Positions 1 through 8,286 of a DNA stretch of 14,745 bases are shown here, one piece after another. The stretch spans positions 1-14,745 of the forward strand of contig DBBN01000001.1 of assembly GCA_002292215.1 (NCBI GenBank). Direction: 5' to 3'. The DNA is from Glaciecola sp. UBA983. GTDB taxonomy: Bacteria > Pseudomonadota > Gammaproteobacteria > Enterobacterales > Alteromonadaceae. The notes under the pieces were generated by a model. The model ran no database searches, was not told the origin of the DNA, and worked only from the letters and a program-made list of their open reading frames with translations. How positions within the stretch are numbered: position 1 is the stretch's first letter; each line of letters begins with the position of its first letter. The position numbers and the translations under genes are program-made.

Positions 1-1
1 G

Positions 2-775
2 CGTTTAGCGGATGAAGCGATACACATGGCTCGAATCAACTTACAAGCCATTGACGCGCCTGCTGGCAATATGCCTGTTGTGTTAGGTAATGGTTGGCCT
101 GGTGTGTTATTACATGAGGCAGTTGGGCATGGTTTAGAAGGTGATTTTAACCGCAAGGGCTCATCCACATTCTCTGGCAAAATTGGTCAACAGGTCGCCG
201 CTAAAGGCGTGACAGTTGTTGATGATGGCACGATGCTCGATCGACGCGGTTCCATGACAATAGATGATGAAGGTACACCGTCTCAATACAATGTGCTTAT
301 CGAAGATGGAATATTACAAGGCTACATGCAAGATAAGCATAATGCGGCATTAATGGGCGTTGCCCCAACCGGCAACGGTCGTCGCGAATCTTACGCGCAT
401 TTACCGATGCCACGTATGACCAATACTTATATGCTCGGTGGTGAACATTCCCAAGCTGATATTATCAGTACCATTAAACTTGGTGTGTTTGCACCCAACT
501 TTGGTGGCGGACAAGTCGATATTACGTCGGGTAAATTTGTATTTTCGACGTCAGAAGCGTATCTCATCGAAGATGGTAAAATTAGCACTCCGATCAAGGG
601 CGCAACCCTAATCGGTAATGGTCCCGATGTAATGGGTAAAATATCTATGATAGGCAATGACTTAGCGTTAGATAAAGGCGTTGGGGTGTGTGGTAAAGAC
701 GGTCAAAGTGTACCCGTAGGCGTAGGTCAACCTAGCTTGAAAGTCGACGAAATCACCGTCGGTGGCACGCAATAA
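2..775 (+). CDS. tldD: TldD, metalloprotease subunit (3' part, truncated by window edge)
   Basis: This is the C-terminal half of TldD, the catalytic subunit of the TldD/PmbA (TldE) zinc protease, which trims unfolded peptides, matures microcin B17-type peptides and degrades the CcdA antitoxin in E. coli. The frame is open to the left edge, so the ATG at 26 is internal; 257 residues remain of a protein usually near 480. The metal-binding HEAVGH (HExxxH) motif lies at 113-130, and the late GVGVCGKDG segment holds the cysteine that is the third metal ligand in this family. The stretches [18 protein letters not shown] and [19 protein letters not shown] are close to E. coli TldD. The partner gene pmbA lies downstream on the same strand, separated by darP on the opposite strand. 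The promoter and start are outside the window. Confidence 0.97.
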   Translation, partial: RLADEAIHMARINLQAIDAPAGNMPVVLGNGWPGVLLHEAVGHGLEGDFNRKGSSTFSGKIGQQVAAKGVTVVDDGTMLDRRGSMTIDDEGTPSQYNVLIEDGILQGYMQDKHNAALMGVAPTGNGRRESYAHLPMPRMTNTYMLGGEHSQADIISTIKLGVFAPNFGGGQVDITSGKFVFSTSEAYLIEDGKISTPIKGATLIGNGPDVMGKISMIGNDLALDKGVGVCGKDGQSVPVGVGQPSLKVDEITVGGTQ

Positions 776-790
776 GGGTTGTTACAACAA

Positions 791-826
791 ATGCTATAAC
801 CGAAGCTAAGCCTGCGGTTATAGCGT
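791..826. terminator. Hairpin in the tldD/darP convergent gap
   Basis: A perfect 10-base inverted repeat (GCTATAACCG at 793-802, CGGTTATAGC at 815-824) has a 12-base loop. A further A-T pair and a T-G wobble extend the stem to 791-826. It fills the 60-base gap between two convergent genes, where a bidirectional terminator is expected. Neither strand has a good U-tract after the stem (GTAAGC on plus, ATTTGTTG on minus), so it may be a weak terminator or an mRNA 3'-end stabiliser. Confidence 0.5.
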
Positions 827-835
827 AAGCACAAC

Positions 836-1357
836 TTAGTTTGGCATGACACTTTTGAGATATTGAAAAATCTCACGTGATGCTTTCGGCGACTTATTTT
901 GTTCTTCTTGCTTTTTAGCTTGACGAATTAGCTGACGTAAACGTTGACGATCAAGGGCCGGATAGGTATCAAGCAGTGCTTCAACTGCCTCATCACCTTT
1001 TTGGATTAACTCGTCACGTGCGATTTCAATCGCATGAAATGCTTGATTTGATTGACGCTGTTTAGCGTTAAGTACCGCTAAGGCGTTTTCAATTGGTTCA
1101 AAATCCGATTGACGTAACAACTTAGCCACTAATTGTAATTGACGACGATAGCCTTCTTTTTTCTTATCGATACGTTGGGCAAGTGCCACGGCATCAGCCA
1201 GATCTTCTGACAAAGGAATCGTTTTTAAGGCTTTCTTAGTCAGGCCCACTAAGGTTCTACCGACCAGATGCAATGCATCTGCTTGTTGCTTAAGTTGAGT
1301 TTTACTGACCCAATTTTCATCTTCATCTGGGGCGGCTGTAAATTCTTCTTGGGACAT
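836..1357 (-). CDS. darP: DarP (YjgA), ribosome-associated 50S maturation factor
   Basis: This is a 173-residue member of the YjgA/DUF615 family, close to the usual length of about 180. E. coli DarP binds late 50S precursors and promotes the final steps of large-subunit assembly. The family signature is visible: an acidic N-terminus, then WVSKTQLKQQADALHLVG at about residues 16-33, a basic helical middle (IDKKKEGYRRQLQLVAKLLR), and a C-terminal RLRQLIRQAKKQ...SREIFQYLK segment. There is no signal peptide or membrane segment, so it is a cytosolic RNA-binding protein. It starts with ATG at 1357; the only Shine-Dalgarno candidate is a purine run (AAAGAAAAAG). It is divergent from pmbA and convergent with tldD. 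The darP-pmbA pairing also occurs in E. coli. Confidence 0.95.
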   Translation of the reverse strand: MSQEEFTAAPDEDENWVSKTQLKQQADALHLVGRTLVGLTKKALKTIPLSEDLADAVALAQRIDKKKEGYRRQLQLVAKLLRQSDFEPIENALAVLNAKQRQSNQAFHAIEIARDELIQKGDEAVEALLDTYPALDRQRLRQLIRQAKKQEEQNKSPKASREIFQYLKSVMPN

Positions 1358-1389
1358 AACATTTAACTTTTTCTTTTGAATATGGTTCT

Positions 1390-1398
1390 ATTATAACA
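1390..1398 (-). promoter_or_regulatory. Extended -10 promoter element for darP
   Basis: On the minus strand the sequence reads TGTTATAAT: a consensus TATAAT preceded by the TGn extension. It lies about 33 bases upstream of the darP ATG, predicting a short leader of roughly 25 bases. The sequence 17 bases further upstream (ATCCAA) is not -35-like, which is common when an extended -10 is present. The element lies in the 55-base gap between darP and the TTG candidate start of pmbA. Confidence 0.5.
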
Positions 1399-1412
1399 AC
1401 GGAACCACAAAC

Positions 1413-2765
1413 TTGGATAGCGAAACCGACATTATGCAAACAAAACAGCAACTCGAAGACATTAAACAGGTCGTAAGTGATGTATTAGCCATGGCGAAAG
1501 CGCAAGGCGCAACTGAAGCCGAAGCAAGTATGTCGAAAGTTCAAGGGATCGCCGTATCGGCGCGTATGCAAGAAGTCGAAAACATCGAATTCACCAATGA
1601 TGGCGGCTTAGGTATCGCCGTTTATGTCGGTCGTCACAAAGGCTCTGCTTCAACGGCAGACTTATCCCCTGCGGCATTATCATTAACCGTACAAAAAGCC
1701 ATCGAGATCGCCAAACATACCGGCGAAGATGACTGTAATGGCATTGCTGATGTCGACCAAATGGCAACGTACATCCCTGATTGTGATTTATATCATCCAA
1801 TTGAATTAGATACTGAGCTAGGTCTTACTTATGCACTCGCAGCCGAAAAAGCAGCATTAGATAGCAGTGACAAAATTACTAACTCTGATGGTGCCAGTTA
1901 TAACGCCAATATTGGCTGCCGTGTATACGGTAACTCACATGGTTTAATTGCGGGTTATCCAAGTACTCGTTATAGCTTAAGCTGTGTGGTGTTAAGCCAA
2001 TCAGAACATGATATGCAACGTGATTATGCGTACAGCGTATCGCGTGTCAGTACTGAGCTATCTGCACCTGAAGCGATTGGTCAAGAAGCGGCTAAAAATG
2101 CAATTGACCGCTTAGATGCCCGTAAAATTAATACCGGAAAATACCCCGTGGTATTTGATCGTCAAATCGCCTCTAGCTTATTTGGTCATTTCGTCGGGGC
2201 AATCAGTGGCGGCAGTTTATATCGTAAATCATCATTTTTACTCGACTCTATCCAGACTCAAGTGTTACCTGAATGGCTCAGTATTGCCGAAAAACCGCAT
2301 GTTAAACGCGCACTAGCTAGTTCACCTTTTGATAACGAAGGGGTCCAAACTAAAGATATGCAAATTGTACAAGATGGTGTGTTGCAACATTATCTATTAA
2401 CAAGTTATTCGGCGCGCAAAATGGGCTTAACTACCACCGGACATGCTGGTGGGATCCATAACTGGTATGTCTCGACCAATGCACCAGACCAAGCGGCTTT
2501 ATTACAGCAAATGGGCACAGGATTATTGGTCACTGAGTTGATGGGACAGGGTGTCAATGGCGTGACCGGTGATTACTCGCGTGGTGCAGCTGGGTTTTGG
2601 GTAGAAAATGGGATTATCCAATATCCTGTCCATGAAATCACGATTGCAGGTAATCTCAAGACGATGCTCAAAAATATTACTGCTGTGGCAAATGATATTG
2701 AAGCTCGCGGTAGTATTCAGACAGGATCAGTATTGATCAGTGAAATGCAAATAGCCGGTAATTAA
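1413..2765 (+). CDS. pmbA: PmbA/TldE, non-catalytic partner of the TldD protease
   Basis: This protein pairs with TldD to form the heterodimeric TldD/E zinc protease. At 450 residues it matches E. coli PmbA in length. Recognisable stretches include EVENIEFTNDGGLGIAVY, GHFVGAISGGSLYRKSSFLLDS, LLTSYSARKMGLTTTGHAGG, TELMGQGVNGVTGDYSRGAA and the C-terminal EITIAGNLK. As expected for PmbA it lacks the HExxxH motif of TldD, so it should not bind the catalytic metal itself. The start is uncertain: TTG at 1413 has GGAA (1401-1404) eight bases upstream and gives the family length, while ATG at 1434 (443 residues) has no clear Shine-Dalgarno sequence. I favour TTG slightly. The gene converges on rsmJ, with a 37-base gap and no convincing terminator. 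Confidence 0.96.
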   Translation: MDSETDIMQTKQQLEDIKQVVSDVLAMAKAQGATEAEASMSKVQGIAVSARMQEVENIEFTNDGGLGIAVYVGRHKGSASTADLSPAALSLTVQKAIEIAKHTGEDDCNGIADVDQMATYIPDCDLYHPIELDTELGLTYALAAEKAALDSSDKITNSDGASYNANIGCRVYGNSHGLIAGYPSTRYSLSCVVLSQSEHDMQRDYAYSVSRVSTELSAPEAIGQEAAKNAIDRLDARKINTGKYPVVFDRQIASSLFGHFVGAISGGSLYRKSSFLLDSIQTQVLPEWLSIAEKPHVKRALASSPFDNEGVQTKDMQIVQDGVLQHYLLTSYSARKMGLTTTGHAGGIHNWYVSTNAPDQAALLQQMGTGLLVTELMGQGVNGVTGDYSRGAAGFWVENGIIQYPVHEITIAGNLKTMLKNITAVANDIEARGSIQTGSVLISEMQIAGN

Positions 2766-2802
2766 TCAGCTAAAATAAGTGATAGGCCAATGACTCGTTG
2801 CG

Positions 2803-3645
2803 TTAGCGCAAATAAACATCGAAACGGTGTTTTTTACCTTTGATTTGCATGGTTGGCGCTTTATCTTGTAAAAATGGCGCGTAATTGGGTCGTTTCACGA
2901 CGACTCGTTTCGCGGCTAATGATAACGCTGGCGTTAATAAATCATCCGCATCCGCATCATGTCCGAGTAACGTTTGAAACATTTTCATTGGCTTTTTTAC
3001 GGCTGCGGATTTTTTCTTATGAGGAAACATCGGATCTAAGTACACCACATCCACCTCTTGCTTTTGTTCAATGAGCTCTTGTAACCGCTCGACCGCATTG
3101 CCAGGTAAAAGCTTCATTCGTGCGACAATATCCCGGCTTTGTACATCTTCACTACCACGATCTAGCCCATCATGTAATAACGCACACACAATATTCGTCC
3201 GTTCAAGCAGCGTGACTTGGCAACCTAGGGATGCCAAAATAAAACTATCCGTGCCTAAACCTGCAGTTGCATCCACAACACTCGGGCGCAATGTACTTTT
3301 GATCCCTACAGCTTTAGCGATAGCTTCGTTTTTGCCACCGCCTTTATCTTTGCGATAGAGCAACGCATCTGCGGCAAAATCAACACACAATGGCAACAAT
3401 TTAGGATCACGTAAATCAACTAATCCAACGCCTTCATCGACACTCACTAGTGCGTACTGCCCAAATTGATTAACAGCTTTATCGGTGTAAATGGCTGCTA
3501 ACTGTTGAAGGCCAACAAATTCAAGTTGGTAAGTACTTGCTAGTGCTTTAAGGTTTTTAATATCTGACAAAACATCGTTAAATTTGATTAATGATAACGG
3601 CTTACCCGCAGCGTTATGTAACACTCGACCACTAAAATCAGGCAT
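2803..3645 (-). CDS. rsmJ: RsmJ, 16S rRNA (guanine-1516-N2) methyltransferase
   Basis: This SAM-dependent enzyme methylates the exocyclic N2 of G1516 in 16S rRNA (formerly YhiQ). The family hallmarks are clear: GGGKNEAIAKAVGIK at about residues 102-116, SAM-binding motif I VVDATAGLGTDSFILASLGC at 123-142, and the catalytic-loop motif VYLDPMFPHKKKSA at 201-214. The end, KRVVVKRPNYAP...KGKKHRFDVY, also matches. At 280 residues it is about 30 longer than the E. coli protein (about 250), all at the N-terminus. The ATG overlaps the recG stop by 8 bases (ATGCCTGA) and AAGGAA lies at a usable distance upstream within recG, so translational coupling is likely. It is the last gene of the gmk-to-rsmJ run. 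In E. coli it sits elsewhere, next to prlC. Confidence 0.95.
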   Translation of the reverse strand: MPDFSGRVLHNAAGKPLSLIKFNDVLSDIKNLKALASTYQLEFVGLQQLAAIYTDKAVNQFGQYALVSVDEGVGLVDLRDPKLLPLCVDFAADALLYRKDKGGGKNEAIAKAVGIKSTLRPSVVDATAGLGTDSFILASLGCQVTLLERTNIVCALLHDGLDRGSEDVQSRDIVARMKLLPGNAVERLQELIEQKQEVDVVYLDPMFPHKKKSAAVKKPMKMFQTLLGHDADADDLLTPALSLAAKRVVVKRPNYAPFLQDKAPTMQIKGKKHRFDVYLR

Positions 3646-5725
3646 TTGAATATTGTTCCTTCGCGCCTAACCAACGATTAATCATGGCTTGCGCATTGGC
3701 GGGGTGATGCACAAATAAATCCGCAGCTAACTGCTGGACTTGATCGAGTAAGTGCCCGTCACGGACCAAATCTGCTATTTTCAGATCGGCAATGCCGGTT
3801 TGTTTAGTACCTAAAATCTCACCCGGCCCGCGTATTTCCAGATCCATTTGCGCGATATAAAACCCATCATTAGAGTCTCGCAAGACACCTAAGCGTTTGG
3901 TGGCAGTCTTGGATAAGGTACCGTCATACATTAATACACAATGACTTTCTACAGAACCTCGACCTACTCGGCCGCGGAGTTGATGCAGTTGAGCTAAGCC
4001 TAATCGTTCTGGGTTTTCAATGATCATTAAACTGGCATTGGGTACATCTACACCAACTTCGATTACCGTAGTGGCGACTAACACATCGAGTTCTGCAGCT
4101 TTAAATTGTGCCATAATTGCTTGTTTTTCTGCCGGTTTCATACGGCCATGTACTAATCCTACTTGCAGATCAGGTAAGGCAGTCTTTAACGCAATATACG
4201 TATCTTCGGCAGCTTGGCTTTGTAATACTTCAGATTCTTCGATTAGCGTACATACCCAATATACTTGACGGCTATCTGCGGTGACAGATTTGTGTACGCG
4301 TGCCATAATTTGATCCCGTCTAGCACTAGGTACAACGATAGTTTGTACTGGCGTACGTCCAGGCGGAAGTTCATCAATGACTGATGTATTGAGATCGGCA
4401 TATGCCGTCATGGCAAGCGTTCGAGGGATCGGTGTCGCAGTCATGACTAACTGATGTGGGAAGCGCCCTTGCATCTCCCCTTTTTCACGTAGCGCCAACC
4501 GTTGATGCACCCCGAACCGGTGTTGTTCATCAATAATCACCATCGCCAAATTATGATAAATGACTTTTTCTTGAAAAACAGCATGAGTACCCACTAACAA
4601 ATTAATATCGCCCGACACTAACGCAGTTAGTACTTGCTCACGTGCTTTACCTTTTAATTTACCGGCTAACCAACCCACATGAATGCCTAACTCAGTGAAC
4701 CATGTCGCAAAATTTTGCGCGTGCTGTTCGGCTAATAACTCTGTCGGTGCCATCAGTACCACCTGATAGCCAGCAGAAATGACATTCAATGCCGCTAAAG
4801 CTGACACTAACGTTTTACCTGAGCCAACATCACCTTGGACTAAACGCATCATTGGATAAGGTTGGTGCATGTCATGTTGAATTTCACGCACGACCCGCGC
4901 TTGGGCATTCGTCGGCGCAAAGGGCAGCGTCGCTAAAAACCGTTGCTGTAAATCATCATCTTGTGCAATTGCAAAACCGGGTTGCACTTCATTGTTTGCG
5001 CGCATTTTTAACACACTGACTTGATGCGCCATGAGTTCTTCTAAAATCAGACGCTGCTGCGCTGGATGCTTACCTTCTTCAAACAAATGCAATGACACAT
5101 CAGGTGGCGGTCGATGCACAATATGTAGGGCCTCGTTTAAGGAGATCTGTTGCGCATACATACCAGCAGGCATGAGCTCAGCTAATGCACCTTGCTGCAT
5201 GGCTAAGAGCGCTTGTTCAGTTAAATTGCGTAAGGTGATTTGTTTCACACCATCGGTCGTTGGATACACAGGTGTCAGACTCTCAGACATGGGAGCAGTG
5301 TCATTAGGATTGACGACTTTATATTCGGGATGGACACATTCTAAGGCATGCTTACCGCGACGATATTCACCGAAGGCTCGGATTTGCGTACCCGGTGAGA
5401 GCTGTGCTTTTTGCGCCGCAGAAAAATAAAAAAAACGGCAGGTAATGATCCCAGACGCATCCTTGATTTTGATAACCAAAGCACGACGACGACCAAAAAC
5501 AATATCACTTTGAATCACCTCACCTTGGATTGTCGCATGAATGCCATGATACAAATCCACGATATTATAGATATGCGTGCGGTCTTCATACCGATGAGGC
5601 AAATGAAATAACACATCTTGGACTGTGCGTAAGCCTAAGTTGGCCAGTTTTTCTGCCACCTTTGCCCCAACACCTTTTAAGACGGTAATAGGTTGATGAC
5701 CATATGCTGGGGTAGCAAGACTCAC
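3638..5725 (-). CDS. recG: RecG, ATP-dependent branched-DNA helicase
   Basis: RecG remodels stalled replication forks and branch-migrates Holliday junctions and D-loops. Its 695 residues match the usual length of about 693. The order is an N-terminal wedge/OB region (about 1-140, with the GVGAK helix-hairpin-like turn at 18-22), then helicase domains. These show Walker A GDVGSGKT at 298-305, the DEQH box at 399-402, motif III MTATPIPRT at 428-436, and motif VI QLRGRVGRG at 582-590. The C-terminal segment DSNDGFYIAQMDLEIRGPGEILGTKQTG matches the RecG motif that couples ATP hydrolysis to translocation. Translation starts at GTG (5725), with only a weak purine run (GAGAAAA) upstream, 10 bases after the ridA stop. 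The stop overlaps rsmJ by 8 bases. Nothing looks degraded. Confidence 0.98.
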   Translation of the reverse strand: MSLATPAYGHQPITVLKGVGAKVAEKLANLGLRTVQDVLFHLPHRYEDRTHIYNIVDLYHGIHATIQGEVIQSDIVFGRRRALVIKIKDASGIITCRFFYFSAAQKAQLSPGTQIRAFGEYRRGKHALECVHPEYKVVNPNDTAPMSESLTPVYPTTDGVKQITLRNLTEQALLAMQQGALAELMPAGMYAQQISLNEALHIVHRPPPDVSLHLFEEGKHPAQQRLILEELMAHQVSVLKMRANNEVQPGFAIAQDDDLQQRFLATLPFAPTNAQARVVREIQHDMHQPYPMMRLVQGDVGSGKTLVSALAALNVISAGYQVVLMAPTELLAEQHAQNFATWFTELGIHVGWLAGKLKGKAREQVLTALVSGDINLLVGTHAVFQEKVIYHNLAMVIIDEQHRFGVHQRLALREKGEMQGRFPHQLVMTATPIPRTLAMTAYADLNTSVIDELPPGRTPVQTIVVPSARRDQIMARVHKSVTADSRQVYWVCTLIEESEVLQSQAAEDTYIALKTALPDLQVGLVHGRMKPAEKQAIMAQFKAAELDVLVATTVIEVGVDVPNASLMIIENPERLGLAQLHQLRGRVGRGSVESHCVLMYDGTLSKTATKRLGVLRDSNDGFYIAQMDLEIRGPGEILGTKQTGIADLKIADLVRDGHLLDQVQQLAADLFVHHPANAQAMINRWLGAKEQYSNA

Positions 5726-5735
5726 GCAGTTTTCT

Positions 5736-6122
5736 CTACTCTGGCAGTTGCATTATGCCGTCAATTTCAATTTGAGCGGCTTTGGGTAAGGCTGAAACTT
5801 GCACCGCTGCACGCGCAGGATATGGCGTATTAAAGTACTGCGCCATGATTTCATTTACGGTAGCAAAATGACCTAAGTCGATTAAGAAAATATTCACTTT
5901 AACCATATCATTAATATCGCCACCCGCAGCTTCACACACTGCACATAGGTTTTTGAATACTTGATGCGCTTGCGCAGCAAAGTCATCCGAAACCATTTCC
6001 ATTGTACTGGCGACTAACGGGATTTGACCCGATAAATATACCGTATTACCAGCTTTGATAGCTTGATTGTATGTACCGATCGCAGCGGGAGCTGCCTCTG
6101 AATGGATCACAGATTTAGTCAT
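5736..6122 (-). CDS. ridA: RidA-family 2-iminobutanoate/2-iminopropanoate deaminase
   Basis: This 128-residue YjgF/YER057c/UK114 protein matches the usual size of this trimeric cytosolic family. RidA hydrolyses reactive enamine/imine intermediates such as 2-aminoacrylate, made by PLP enzymes including threonine dehydratase, and so protects PLP-dependent enzymes. The archetypal active residues are present: Tyr18 and Gly32 (VYLSGQIP), the substrate-carboxylate-binding Arg104 in YPARAAVQV, and Glu119 in QIEIDGI. This places it in the true RidA subgroup rather than the Rid groups lacking the arginine. A Shine-Dalgarno sequence (AGGA) lies about 8 bases before the ATG. It is 48 bases downstream of spoT and 10 bases upstream of recG, in the interval where trmH lies in E. 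coli. Confidence 0.93.
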   Translation of the reverse strand: MTKSVIHSEAAPAAIGTYNQAIKAGNTVYLSGQIPLVASTMEMVSDDFAAQAHQVFKNLCAVCEAAGGDINDMVKVNIFLIDLGHFATVNEIMAQYFNTPYPARAAVQVSALPKAAQIEIDGIMQLPE

Positions 6123-6170
6123 GATAATTCCTACTTATTAATACTTATGGTAATGGGTTTAGGTCTAGGG

Positions 6171-8285
6171 TTAAATATGTTTGTTTTGGCTATGTCGTGA
6201 GACTTTTTGGACTTCGGGCATAATGCGAATTTTGCGCATGATATCCGCAAAATGAATACGATTGCGTGTGGTCACTTCAAGATCCACAAAATACACATTG
6301 CTCTCTTTTTCATCCGTAATCAGATTAATGATATTCGAATCACACGCTGTAATCGCATTAGTCAGCTTAGCTAGAGTACCTTGATGGTTGATTAACTCAA
6401 CTCTCACTGACACTTTAAAATCACCATCAACCTGGTCATCCCATTCCATTGGCAAGACGCGCTGAGGCTCTTCTTTGGAAAGTTTGCGAATATTGGTACA
6501 ACCATGTTGGTGGATCATCATGCCTTTTCCAGGATTGAGGATCGCAACAATTTCATCATCAGGGATCGGGTAACAGCATTTGGAATAGTGCATCAACAAG
6601 CCTTCGGTGCCTTTGATAGCTACTTTGCCTCTTTTCTCATCGGCTAACGAATCGCTATCCCCAACTAATCGCCGTGCAACAATGGCGCTAAGTTCATTTC
6701 CAAGCCCAATATCTTCAAGCAAGGCATTGAACGTCGCATGTTTGGTCTCATCCACAACGCGATCAATATCAACTTGCGCCACATCATCCAGATTATTATG
6801 ACCTAACGCATGACGAAGTAAACGCGTCCCCATGCCTAAGGCATCTTCGCTTTGTTGTTTACGCAAATACTGACGAATACTTGCTCGTGCTTTCGCACTC
6901 ACCACAAAATTCAACCAATTGGCATTGGGTTTGGCACGAGGAGAAGTAATAATTTGCACAGTTTGGCCATTTTGCAGCGGCTCGGATAACGAGAAATTGC
7001 GGCGGTCAACGCGCACACCCACGCAGGTATTGCCAACGCCAGAATGCACTGCATACGCAAAATCAACCGCGCACGAACCAGTCGGTAATTCTATGATTTT
7101 GCCTTTAGGGGTAAACACATAAATCTCATCGGGAAATAAATCCGATTTGACATTTTCGATGAATTCAAACGAAGAACTGGCGCTTTGTTGCAGTTCCAGT
7201 AAGGATTGCATCCACTTCCGTGCTTTCAGCTGAGACGAGGTATCTTTCTCATCAGGAGATTTGTACAACCAGTGTGCAGCCACTCCTTTATCTGCCATGA
7301 TATCCATTTCTTGGGTGCGGATCTGCACTTCAACCGGAATACCATGAGGCCCTATTAATGAGGTATGTAATGATTGATAACCATTGGTACGTGGGATCGC
7401 AATGTAATCTTTAAAGCGGTTTTCGATCGGCTTATACAGCCCATGCATCGCACCTAATGCACGGTAACATTCATCAATCGAGCTAAAAACCAAACGGAAC
7501 GCATAGATATCCATCACTTCATTGAACATCAACTCTTTGTTGCGCATCTTGCGGTAAATCGAGTACAAGTGCTTTTCACGTCCGGTCACACTCGCCTCAA
7601 GACCATGCTGCTGCAAGCGTGCTTTAATTTCACCAAAAACATTATCAATGACTTCTTTACGATTACCGCGCGCTTGTTTGACGGCACTGCGCAATGCTCG
7701 ATGACGCATTGGATACATGGCTTCAAAGCCTAAGTTTTCCAATTCGTTTTTCATATCGTGGATCCCCAGACGATGAGCAATCGGGGCATATATTTCAAGC
7801 GTTTCGGTAGCTATACGACGACGTTTATCCGGACGTAATGCCCCTAATGTGCGCATATTATGAGTACGGTCAGCAAGTTTAATTAAAATAACCCGGATAT
7901 CTTGTACCATCGCCATCATCATCTTGCGAAAGTTTTCGACTTGGGCTTCTTCTTTATTGGAAAATTTGATTTTTTCGAGCTTAGAGACGCCCTCAACTAG
8001 TTCAGCGACAACGTCACCAAAACTATTCGCTAAATCTTGTTGGGAATAATGCGTATCTTCTATGACATCATGCAACAAGGCAGCCATGATCGTTTCATGA
8101 TCAAAGTGCATGTCAGCAAGGATGCCGGCAACTGCGACTGGATGAGTAATATAAGGGTCGCCACTTGAGCGCATTTGCCCTTCGTGTGCATCTTTTGCAA
8201 GCACAAAAGCAGATTGCACCAGTTGTACCTGGTCATCTGGCAAATACGCAGTAACTTTGGATTTTAGACCTTCAAATAAATACAC
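6171..8285 (-). CDS. spoT: SpoT, bifunctional (p)ppGpp hydrolase/synthetase
   Basis: SpoT controls the stringent-response alarmone by hydrolysing (p)ppGpp and, more weakly, synthesising it. Its 704 residues match E. coli SpoT (702). The domain order is: HD hydrolase with AALLHDVIED (His72-Asp73) and KLADRTHNMRTL at 137-148; synthetase with DIYAFR (Asp259), RFKD at 290-293, GYQSLHTS at 302-309 and EVQIRT at 319-324; TGS domain near 385-446; conserved-cysteine region near 558-600 (KCCYPIP, HQHGC); and an ACT domain from about 625. RFKD is the RxKD form of bifunctional SpoT/Rel enzymes, not the ExDD form of RelA. Both active sites look intact. Translation starts at GTG, with an in-frame TGA nine bases upstream, no Shine-Dalgarno sequence, and an inverted repeat ending one base before it. 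Confidence 0.98.
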   Translation of the reverse strand: MYLFEGLKSKVTAYLPDDQVQLVQSAFVLAKDAHEGQMRSSGDPYITHPVAVAGILADMHFDHETIMAALLHDVIEDTHYSQQDLANSFGDVVAELVEGVSKLEKIKFSNKEEAQVENFRKMMMAMVQDIRVILIKLADRTHNMRTLGALRPDKRRRIATETLEIYAPIAHRLGIHDMKNELENLGFEAMYPMRHRALRSAVKQARGNRKEVIDNVFGEIKARLQQHGLEASVTGREKHLYSIYRKMRNKELMFNEVMDIYAFRLVFSSIDECYRALGAMHGLYKPIENRFKDYIAIPRTNGYQSLHTSLIGPHGIPVEVQIRTQEMDIMADKGVAAHWLYKSPDEKDTSSQLKARKWMQSLLELQQSASSSFEFIENVKSDLFPDEIYVFTPKGKIIELPTGSCAVDFAYAVHSGVGNTCVGVRVDRRNFSLSEPLQNGQTVQIITSPRAKPNANWLNFVVSAKARASIRQYLRKQQSEDALGMGTRLLRHALGHNNLDDVAQVDIDRVVDETKHATFNALLEDIGLGNELSAIVARRLVGDSDSLADEKRGKVAIKGTEGLLMHYSKCCYPIPDDEIVAILNPGKGMMIHQHGCTNIRKLSKEEPQRVLPMEWDDQVDGDFKVSVRVELINHQGTLAKLTNAITACDSNIINLITDEKESNVYFVDLEVTTRNRIHFADIMRKIRIMPEVQKVSRHSQNKHI

Positions 8286-8286
8286 G

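Noticed and set aside
26..28. ATG at 26 as the start of a short metalloprotease
   Set aside because: The frame is open to the window edge, and residues before the ATG and the known family length show this is the interior of tldD.
1389..1394. TATTAT on the plus strand as a pmbA -10
   Set aside because: It has no TGn extension and no -35-like sequence at the right distance; the same bases make a much better minus-strand element for darP.
2798..2811. Small palindrome TTGCG-TTAG-CGCAA at the pmbA/rsmJ convergent junction as a terminator
   Set aside because: The stem is only 5 pairs, overlaps the rsmJ stop codon and has no U-tract on either strand, so it is not distinguishable from chance.
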